From assembly GCF_022414575.1 (NCBI RefSeq), contig NZ_JADWYQ010000095.1, positions 1-7,622 of the forward strand: 7,622 bases of DNA. The letters run 5' to 3'. The position numbers were made by a program, and so were the translations under genes. Positions 1 to 5,692 of the stretch are shown here, in pieces; position 1 is the first letter of the stretch, and the number at the start of each line of letters is the position of its first letter. This DNA is from Streptomyces sp. MUM 178J. GTDB lineage: Bacteria > Actinomycetota > Actinomycetes > Streptomycetales > Streptomycetaceae. The notes beneath the pieces are model-generated. The model saw nothing but the letters and a program-made list of their open reading frames with translations, did not search any database and was not told the DNA's origin.

Positions 1-147
1 GACGAGCTCAACATGGTCGTCGACGAAGAGCTGAAGATGATGGCCCGCATCTGCGACGACGGCGGCCCGCGCGGGACGGGCCGTCAGGCGCGTTCGGCGG
101 CGAGTTCGCGGACCGCGTCCGCGAAAGCCTCGCCTCGCTTGTTGTAG
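1..147 (+). CDS. Partial unrecognised ORF, C-terminal end, convergent with murD
   Basis: An open frame enters from the left edge in frame 1 and stops at TAG 145-147, giving 48 visible residues with the start outside the window. The first 22 residues (DELNMVVDEELKMMARICDD and two glycines) look like a real amphipathic acidic helix, and nearly every third codon base in 1-66 is G or C while second positions are mixed, the usual coding signature in this kind of genome. After about residue 23 it turns into Gly/Arg/Ala/Ser-rich sequence, and from base 84 it is simply antisense to the end of murD. I do not recognise the protein and assign no function. It may be the tail of a convergent gene overlapping murD by 64 bases, or a chance frame. 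The alternative on the minus strand, a start of ftsW, is not supported: the only minus-strand ATG with a continuing frame gives a Ser-rich stretch with no Shine-Dalgarno sequence. Confidence 0.4.
   Translation, partial: DELNMVVDEELKMMARICDDGGPRGTGRQARSAASSRTASAKASPRLL
63..83. terminator. GC-rich hairpin just after the murD stop
   Basis: A perfect 7-bp inverted repeat (63-69 CGGCCCG with 77-83 CGGGCCG) encloses a 7-base loop and lies directly beside the murD stop codon at 84-86. It contains a smaller self-complementary core, CCCGCGCGGG (66-75). There is no T run on either side, so it is not a classical intrinsic terminator, although U-less hairpins are reported to work in Streptomyces. It could terminate murD transcription or a convergent transcript, or be a by-product of GC-rich sequence. 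Confidence 0.25.
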
Positions 148-1511
148 TTGACGAACATGTCCATCGAGGCGCAGGCCGGGGCCAGCAGCACCGTGTCGCC
201 CGGCCGGGCGAGCCCGGCCGCTTCGCGGACCGCCGCCGGCATCGCCCCAGTGTCGGTCCGGTCGAGGTCGACGACCGGGACCTCGGGGGCGTGTCGCGCC
301 AGGGCGTCCCTGATCAGCTCCCGGTCCGCGCCGATGAGGACGACGCCGCGCAGCCGCTTCGCCGACTTCCGGACGAGTTCGTCGAAGGTCGCGCCCTTGG
401 CCAGGCCGCCCGCGATCCAGACGATCGGCTCGTATGCCGCGAGCGACGCCTCGGCGGCGTGCGTGTTGGTGGCCTTGGAGTCGTCGACATAGGCGACGCC
501 GTCGACCTCGGCGACATGCTCGATGCGGTGCGCGTCGGGGCGGAAGGCCCGCAGTCCGTCCCGTACGGCCGAGGGCTCGACGCCGAAGGCCCGGGCGAGG
601 GCGGCCGCGGCCAGGGCGTTGGCGATGTTGTGCGGGGCGGACGGCTGGACGTCGGCGACCTCGGCGAGCTCCTGCGCCTGCCGCTGCCGGTCCGGGACGA
701 AGGCGCGGTCGACGAGGAGTCCCTCGACGACGCCGAGCTGGGAGGGGCCGGGTGTGCCGAGGGTGAAGCCGATCGCCCTGCAGCCCTCCTCGACGTCCGC
801 CGCGCGCACCAGGTCCTCGGTGGCGGGGTCGGCGGCGTTGTAGACGCAGGCGACCGTGTTGCCCTCGTAGACGCGGCCCTTGTCTGCGGCGTAGGCCTCC
901 ATGGAGCCGTGCCAGTCGAGGTGGTCCGGCGCGAGGTTGAGCACCGCGGCGGAGTGGGCGCGCAGCGAGGGCGCCCAGTGGAGCTGGTAGCTGGACAGCT
1001 CCACGGCGAGTACGTCGTACTTCTCGTCGCCCAGCACCGCGTCGAGCAGCGATACGCCGATGTTGCCGACGGCCGCGGTCTTCAGGCCCGCTGCCTGAAG
1101 GATCGACGCGAGCATCCGCACGGTCGTGGTCTTGCCGTTGGTGCCGGTGACCGCGAGCCAGGGCGCTGCCTCTCGGCCGTCCCGCCCCCGCAGCCGCCAG
1201 GCCAGCTCGACATCGCCCCACACCTCGACGCCGGCCTCGGCGGCCGCGGCGAACAGCGGCTTGTCGGGCTTCCAGCCGGGCGCGGTGACGACCAGCTCCG
1301 TGCCCTCGGGCAGGGTCGCCCCGTCGCCGAGGCGGACGGCGATCCCCTCCGCCTCCAGCTCCGCGGCCTGGGCCCGGGCCCGCTCGTCGTCGCCGTCGTT
1401 GACGACCGTGACGACCGCGCCCAGGCCGTGCAGCACTCTCGCCGCCGGGATCCCGGAGACCCCGAGCCCCGCGACGGTGATGTGCTTGCCCTGCCAGTTC
1501 CGCGTACTCAC
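84..1511 (-). CDS. murD: UDP-N-acetylmuramoyl-L-alanine--D-glutamate ligase MurD
   Basis: Cytoplasmic ATP-dependent Mur ligase that adds D-glutamate to UDP-MurNAc-L-Ala, the second amino acid of the stem peptide. The product is 475 residues, slightly longer than the E. coli enzyme. The N-terminal Rossmann-like domain has GLGVSG at 15-20. The central ATPase domain holds the P-loop GTNGKTTT at 123-130, ELSSYQL at 171-177, [12 protein letters not shown] at 192-203 and the probable carbamylated lysine K211. The C-terminal domain has HRIE at 328-331, DDSKATN at 343-349 and the MurD-typical [10 protein letters not shown] block with NKRGEAF at 442-463. The start is the GTG at 1511-1509, whose GTGA overlaps the mraY stop. 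The frame stays open further upstream to about 1844, but that part is antisense-type arginine-rich sequence inside mraY. No clear Shine-Dalgarno sequence precedes this start, so coupled re-initiation after mraY is likely. ftsW would be expected next but is not visible. Confidence 0.97.
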   Translation of the reverse strand: MSTRNWQGKHITVAGLGVSGIPAARVLHGLGAVVTVVNDGDDERARAQAAELEAEGIAVRLGDGATLPEGTELVVTAPGWKPDKPLFAAAAEAGVEVWGDVELAWRLRGRDGREAAPWLAVTGTNGKTTTVRMLASILQAAGLKTAAVGNIGVSLLDAVLGDEKYDVLAVELSSYQLHWAPSLRAHSAAVLNLAPDHLDWHGSMEAYAADKGRVYEGNTVACVYNAADPATEDLVRAADVEEGCRAIGFTLGTPGPSQLGVVEGLLVDRAFVPDRQRQAQELAEVADVQPSAPHNIANALAAAALARAFGVEPSAVRDGLRAFRPDAHRIEHVAEVDGVAYVDDSKATNTHAAEASLAAYEPIVWIAGGLAKGATFDELVRKSAKRLRGVVLIGADRELIRDALARHAPEVPVVDLDRTDTGAMPAAVREAAGLARPGDTVLLAPACASMDMFVNYNKRGEAFADAVRELAAERA

Positions 1512-2578
1512 TTGTCGGCCGCCCAGCCCGCGTAGAACAGTCCAAGACCCACGATGACGCACATGCCCTGAATGATCCAGAACCGGACCACTACCAGGAC
1601 TTCCGACCACCCCTTGAGTTCGAAGTGGTGCTGGAGCGGGGCCATCCGGAAGACCCGCTTCCCGGTCAGCCGGAACGAGCCGACCTGGATGACCACCGAC
1701 ATGGTGATCAGCACGAAGAGGCCGCCGAGGAGCGCGAGCAGCAGCTCGGTGCGGGAGCAGATCGCCAGACCCGCGAGCGCGCCGCCGAGGGCGAGGGAGC
1801 CGGTGTCGCCCATGAAGATCTTCGCGGGGGAGGTGTTCCACCACAGGAAGCCGAAGCAGGCGCCCATCAGCGCGGAGGCCACGACCGCGAGGTCGAGCGG
1901 GTCGCGCACCTCGAAGCAGGCGCTGGGGTTGGTGAGGGTCTCGGCGTTGGCGCAGGACTCCTGGAACTGCCAGAGGCCGATGAAGGTGTACGCGCCGAAG
2001 ACCATCACGGACGCGCCGGTCGCGAGACCGTCCAGACCGTCCGTCAGGTTCACGCCGTTCGACATCGCCAGGATCATGAACAGCGCCCAGACCACGAACA
2101 GCACCGGGCCGATGGTCCAGCCGAAGTCGGTGATGAACGACAGCTTGGTGGACGCGGGCGTCAGCCCCCGCTTGTCCGAGAACTGCAGCGCCAGCACGGC
2201 GAAGGCGATGCCGACGATCAGCTGGCCCGCCATCTTCGCCTTGGCCCGCAGGCCCAGCGAACGCTGCTTGACGATCTTGATGTAGTCGTCGAGAAAGCCG
2301 ACGAGGCCCATGCCGGCCATCAGGAACAGCACCAGCAGACCCGAGTACGACGGGTCCTCACCGGTGATGACCTTGGCCAGCGCGTAGGCGATGAGCGTGG
2401 CCAGGATGAAGGAGATGCCGCCCATGGTGGGCGTGCCCTTCTTGCTGCCGTGCGTGCGCGGGCCGTCGTCCCGGATGAACTGCCCGTATCCCTTGCGCGC
2501 CAGCAGCTTGATCAGCAGCGGCGTGCCGATCAGCGTCAGAAAGAGCCCGATGGCTCCGGAGAAGAGGATCTGCCTCAT
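1508..2578 (-). CDS. mraY: Phospho-N-acetylmuramoyl-pentapeptide-transferase MraY
   Basis: Integral membrane enzyme that transfers phospho-MurNAc-pentapeptide from UDP to undecaprenyl phosphate, giving lipid I and UMP on the cytoplasmic face. The 356 residues match the usual family length. About ten hydrophobic helices can be traced, from residues 4-24 to 331-350. Signature blocks are [18 protein letters not shown] at 37-54, FLDDYIK at 95-101 with catalytic-type D97 and D98, [13 protein letters not shown] at 174-186, [12 protein letters not shown] at 255-266 with Mg-binding-type D257, and [12 protein letters not shown] at 313-324 with the histidine motif. The start is ATG at 2578-2576, overlapping the murF stop as ATGA and preceded by a good purine-rich ribosome site. 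Between the helix ending near 205 and the next at about 228 is a loop containing Cys209 and Cys221. The order murF-mraY-murD is the standard dcw order. Confidence 0.98.
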   Translation of the reverse strand: MRQILFSGAIGLFLTLIGTPLLIKLLARKGYGQFIRDDGPRTHGSKKGTPTMGGISFILATLIAYALAKVITGEDPSYSGLLVLFLMAGMGLVGFLDDYIKIVKQRSLGLRAKAKMAGQLIVGIAFAVLALQFSDKRGLTPASTKLSFITDFGWTIGPVLFVVWALFMILAMSNGVNLTDGLDGLATGASVMVFGAYTFIGLWQFQESCANAETLTNPSACFEVRDPLDLAVVASALMGACFGFLWWNTSPAKIFMGDTGSLALGGALAGLAICSRTELLLALLGGLFVLITMSVVIQVGSFRLTGKRVFRMAPLQHHFELKGWSEVLVVVRFWIIQGMCVIVGLGLFYAGWAADK

Positions 2579-4014
2579 CGGCCGGCGACCTCACCTTCCG
2601 AGGCCGTCGCCGTGTTCTCGAGCAGGGCCGCTGCGACCCGCTCGAGCCCGGCCGACCTGGAAGCCTTCACCAGCACGACGTCGCCTGGCCGCAGCTCACT
2701 GCGCAACAGGTCGACCGCCGCCTGTGCGTCGGACACGTGCACCGACTCCTCACCCCACGAACCCTCGTTATAGGCGCCCAGTTGCAGCCAGGACGCTTCC
2801 CTGCCCCCGACCGCGACGAGCTTGCTGACGTTGAGCCGGACGGCGAGCCGTCCGACCGCGTCGTGCTCGGCGAGCGCTGCGCCGCCCAGCTCGGCCATAT
2901 GGCCGAGCACCGCCCACGTCCGTCCCCCCCTTGCCCGCGCGGCTTGGCCCATCGCGGCCAGTGCACGCAGCGCGGCACGCATGGACTCGGGGTTCGCGTT
3001 GTAGGCGTCGTTGACGACCGTCACACCGTCCGGACGCTCGGTGACCTCCATACGCCAGCGGGACAGGGCGCCCGCCTCGGAGAGCGCGAGCGCGATCTCG
3101 TCGACGGACATGCCCAGCTCATGGGCGACGGCGGCCGCGGCGAGCGCGTTCGACACGTGGTGCTCACCGTACAGCCGCATGGTCACGTCACTGCACCCGG
3201 TGGGTGTGTGAAGCGTGAAGGCGGGCTGACCGTGCTCGGTGAGCCGGACATTCTCGGCGCGTACGTGCGCCTCGTCGGCCTCTCCGAACAGCAGGGTGCG
3301 GGCCTCGGTGCGGGCGGCCATGGCGCGTACGAGGGGGTCGTCGGCGTTGAGCACGGCGACGCCGCCCGCGTCGGCGGCGGGCAGGGACTCGACGAGCTCG
3401 CCCTTGGCCTCGGCGATCTGCTCGCGGCCGCCGAACTCTCCGATGTGGGCGGTGCCGACGTTCAGCACGAGGCCGATGCGCGGCGGGGTCAGTGAGGCGA
3501 GATAGCGGATGTGGCCGATGCCGCGCGCGCCCATCTCCAGCACGAGGTGCCGGGTGTCGGCGTCGGCGCGCAGTGCGGTGAGCGGCAGTCCGATCTCGTT
3601 GTTGAGGGAGCCAGGCGTGAAGACCGTGGGCGCGTGCCGCTGAAGGACCTGGGCGATCAGGTCCTTGGTGGAGGTCTTGCCGGCCGAGCCGGTGAGGGCG
3701 ACGACGTCGACGCCGAGCCGGGCGACCACGGCGCGGGCCAGCGCGCCGAGGGCGACCTGGACGTCGTCGACGACGATGGCGGGGACGCCGACCGGGCGGG
3801 CGGCCAGCACGGCCGCGGCTCCGGCCGCGACGGCGCGTTCGGCGTAGTCGTGGCCGTCGACCCGCTCGCCCTGGAAGGCGGCGAACAGTGCGCCTGCTTC
3901 CACGGCACGGGAGTCGATCACGACGGGTCCGGTGATCCGTTGCTCCGGGTCCGGTATGTCGTGCGGCTGCCCGCCGACGATTTCGGCGATCTCGGCGAGG
4001 GAGAGGGCGATCAC
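2575..4014 (-). CDS. murF: UDP-N-acetylmuramoyl-tripeptide--D-alanyl-D-alanine ligase MurF
   Basis: Cytoplasmic ligase that adds the D-Ala-D-Ala dipeptide to UDP-MurNAc-tripeptide, completing the pentapeptide precursor. It has 479 residues, within the usual MurF range. The N-terminal domain has DSR at 34-36. The central domain has the P-loop [11 protein letters not shown] at 108-118, [11 protein letters not shown] at 136-146, [11 protein letters not shown] at 185-195, likely carbamylated K204 in EAKGELV and NADDP at 223-227. [11 protein letters not shown] follows at 283-293. The C-terminal domain has [15 protein letters not shown] at 335-349, LGHMAELG at 370-377 and [11 protein letters not shown] at 448-458. 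The GTG start at 4014-4012 lies 4 bases after the murE stop with AGGG at a spacing of 8. The frame is intact across a run of seven G residues (coding strand, 2924-2930). A 20-bp palindrome covers the LGHMAELG codons. The last 15 or so residues are a variable-looking tail. Confidence 0.98.
   Translation of the reverse strand: MIALSLAEIAEIVGGQPHDIPDPEQRITGPVVIDSRAVEAGALFAAFQGERVDGHDYAERAVAAGAAAVLAARPVGVPAIVVDDVQVALGALARAVVARLGVDVVALTGSAGKTSTKDLIAQVLQRHAPTVFTPGSLNNEIGLPLTALRADADTRHLVLEMGARGIGHIRYLASLTPPRIGLVLNVGTAHIGEFGGREQIAEAKGELVESLPAADAGGVAVLNADDPLVRAMAARTEARTLLFGEADEAHVRAENVRLTEHGQPAFTLHTPTGCSDVTMRLYGEHHVSNALAAAAVAHELGMSVDEIALALSEAGALSRWRMEVTERPDGVTVVNDAYNANPESMRAALRALAAMGQAARARGGRTWAVLGHMAELGGAALAEHDAVGRLAVRLNVSKLVAVGGREASWLQLGAYNEGSWGEESVHVSDAQAAVDLLRSELRPGDVVLVKASRSAGLERVAAALLENTATASEGEVAGR
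2589..2599 (-). promoter_or_regulatory. Ribosome binding site of mraY
   Basis: On the minus strand GGAAGGTGAGG lies within the last codons of murF, with its GAGG (2589-2592) 10 bases before the mraY ATG. It is the strongest purine-rich site at any junction in the window and supports ATG 2578 as the start. Confidence 0.6.
2889..2908. repeat. 20-bp perfect palindrome inside murF
   Basis: GCTCGGCC and its exact complement GGCCGAGC flank ATAT, so all 20 bases are self-complementary. In the murF mRNA this could fold as an 8-bp stem with an AUAU tetraloop. It spans the codons for the LGHMAELG motif (residues 370-377), which constrains the sequence, so a regulatory role is unproven. Confidence 0.6.
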
Positions 4015-4018
4015 TGGG

Positions 4019-5692
4019 TCATCCCTGAGGGTTCCGGTGGAGGGTGGCGCGGATGGCTTCGCGCAGTACCTGACGGTCGTCGAACGGCCTGATCACTCCG
4101 TGGACGTCCTGGCCCTGCTCATGGCCCTTGCCGGCTACCAGCACCGTGTCGCCGGGCTCGGCGCGGGCCACGGCGGCGGCGACGGCGGCGGCGCGGTCGG
4201 CCTCGACCAGCACGTCTCCGCGTTCGTGGACCGGCACCTCAGCCGCGCCCGCGAGCATCGCCGCGAGGATCGCGAGGGGGTCCTCGGAGCGCGGGTTGTC
4301 CGAGGTGAGGACCGCGGTGTCGGCGAGGCGTGCGGCGGCGGCGCCCATGGGGCCGCGCTTGGTCTGGTCGCGGTCGCCGCCGCAGCCGAGCACGATGTGC
4401 AGCCTGCCTTCGGTGACCTTGCGCAGGGATCGCAGCACCGATTCGACGGCGTCGGTCTTGTGGGCGTAGTCGACGACGGCGAGGTACGGCTGGCCCTCGT
4501 CGACGCGCTCCAGCCGGCCGGGGACGCCGGGCACCGCGGCGACGCCGTCCGCGGCGGTCTGCGGGTCGACGCCCGCGACGGCCAGGGTGACCACGGCGGC
4601 CAGGGCGTTGGCCACATTGAACGGGCCGGGCAGCGGGGCCTCGGCGCGGATGCGCTCCCCTGCGGGACCGACCGCCGTGAAGCGCGATCCGACGGAGCCG
4701 ACCTGCACGTCCTCGGCGCGCCAGTCGGCGTCCGGGTGACCCTCCGTGGAGAAGGAGACCACCGGCACGGTGGCCTCCTTGATCAGCCGGCGGCCGTACT
4801 CGTCGTCGTAGTTGACCACCGCCGCCCGGCTGCGCTGCGGGGTGAACAGCTGCGCCTTCGCCTGGAAGTAGTCCTCCATGTCGGAGTGGAATTCCATGTG
4901 CTCGGGGCTGAGGTTGTTGAAGACCGCGACGTCGAAGACGCAGCCGTCGACCCGGCCGAGCACCAGGGCGTGGCTGGAGACCTCCATGGCCACCGAGTCG
5001 GCGCCGCGCTCGCGCATCACGGCGAACAGCGCCTGGAGGTCGGTGGCTTCGGGGGTGGTTCGCTCGGACTTGACGCGCTCCTCGCCGATGCGCATCTCGA
5101 CCGTGCCGATCAGCCCGGTCGAGCGGCCCGCGGCCTTGAGGCCGCCTTCGACGAGGTAGGCGGTGGTGGTCTTGCCCGAGGTGCCGGTGATGCCGATCTT
5201 GAGCAGTTCGTCGCCGGGGCGTCCGTAGATCCGGGCGGCGAGCTCGCCCATGCGCCCGCGGGGGTTCCCGACGACCAGCACCGGCAGGCCGGTCGCGGCG
5301 GCGCGCGCGGCGCCCGCCTGGTCGGTCAGCACGGCCGCGGCTCCGAGGTCGGCTGCCTGGGGGGCGAAGTCCGCGCCGTGGAACCGGGCGCCGGGGAGCG
5401 CGGCGTACACGTCTCCGGGCCGCACCGCCCGTGAGTCGTGGGTGATGCCGGTGACCTCACCGGGGCCTGGGGACTCAACGCCCAGCTGCTCGGCCAGGAC
5501 GCCGAGAGGCGTGGGGCCGACCTCGGCGGGGCGGGGCGGGGAGGTTCGGTACTGATCAGGGTGGGGCACGGCGGTGAGCGTACCGGGCGCACCCTGTTCG
5601 GGCGAAAAGGAGGGGGCGGAGGCGACCGGGCGGTGCGATTGGTTCCCGGAATCGTTGGTGATCGTTGTCACTGGGGGGCGCTTTCGAGTCAC
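4019..5692 (-). CDS. murE: UDP-N-acetylmuramoyl-L-alanyl-D-glutamate--diaminopimelate ligase MurE
   Basis: Cytoplasmic ligase that adds diaminopimelate to UDP-MurNAc-L-Ala-D-Glu. The acceptor signature DNPRSEDP at 465-472 is the form found in diaminopimelate-adding MurE enzymes rather than lysine-adding ones; in streptomycetes the substrate is expected to be LL-DAP. Other motifs are DSR 86-88, P-loop GITGTSGKTTT 167-177, TTPEATDL 212-219, EVSSHAL 237-243, NNLSPEHMEFH 259-269, likely carbamylated K279, GPFNVANALAA 357-367 and GKGHEQGQ 521-528. At 557 residues it is longer than typical MurE (about 490-500) because of a roughly 60-residue Pro/Ser/Thr-rich N-terminal segment of low complexity. 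The start chosen is GTG 5692-5690, forming GTGA with the ftsI stop. It has only a weak AGG three bases upstream. GTG at 5671 (giving VTTITND...) or GTG at 5569 are alternatives. Only four bases separate its stop from murF. Confidence 0.96.
   Translation of the reverse strand: MTRKRPPVTTITNDSGNQSHRPVASAPSFSPEQGAPGTLTAVPHPDQYRTSPPRPAEVGPTPLGVLAEQLGVESPGPGEVTGITHDSRAVRPGDVYAALPGARFHGADFAPQAADLGAAAVLTDQAGAARAAATGLPVLVVGNPRGRMGELAARIYGRPGDELLKIGITGTSGKTTTAYLVEGGLKAAGRSTGLIGTVEMRIGEERVKSERTTPEATDLQALFAVMRERGADSVAMEVSSHALVLGRVDGCVFDVAVFNNLSPEHMEFHSDMEDYFQAKAQLFTPQRSRAAVVNYDDEYGRRLIKEATVPVVSFSTEGHPDADWRAEDVQVGSVGSRFTAVGPAGERIRAEAPLPGPFNVANALAAVVTLAVAGVDPQTAADGVAAVPGVPGRLERVDEGQPYLAVVDYAHKTDAVESVLRSLRKVTEGRLHIVLGCGGDRDQTKRGPMGAAAARLADTAVLTSDNPRSEDPLAILAAMLAGAAEVPVHERGDVLVEADRAAAVAAAVARAEPGDTVLVAGKGHEQGQDVHGVIRPFDDRQVLREAIRATLHRNPQG
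4023..4026 (-). promoter_or_regulatory. Ribosome binding site of murF
   Basis: AGGG on the minus strand lies in the final codons of murE, 8 bases before the murF GTG. This spacing favours GTG 4014. An ATG at 4022-4020 lies directly against AGGG with no spacer and opens only three codons. Confidence 0.55.

Noticed and set aside
291..1535. Long plus-strand open frame (about 414 codons) opposite murD
   Set aside because: It is antisense to a certain murD gene; in very GC-rich DNA antisense frames stay open because stop codons are rare. The translation is Gly/Arg/Val/Asp-rich with no recognisable motif.
1512..1844. Upstream extension of the murD reading frame into mraY
   Set aside because: The extra 111 residues are Arg/His/Pro-rich and overlap the conserved end of mraY. 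GTG 1511 gives the normal MurD N-terminus and the usual GTGA overlap.
4171..4200. GGC/CGG trinucleotide run in murE
   Set aside because: It is the coding sequence of an alanine-rich helix (AAAVAAAVAR) near the C-terminus, with no exact tandem array of interest.
3932..5434. Long plus-strand open frame (about 500 codons) opposite murE
   Set aside because: Antisense shadow of murE, which has every Mur ligase motif. The plus translation is low-complexity Gly/Ala/Asp/His-rich.
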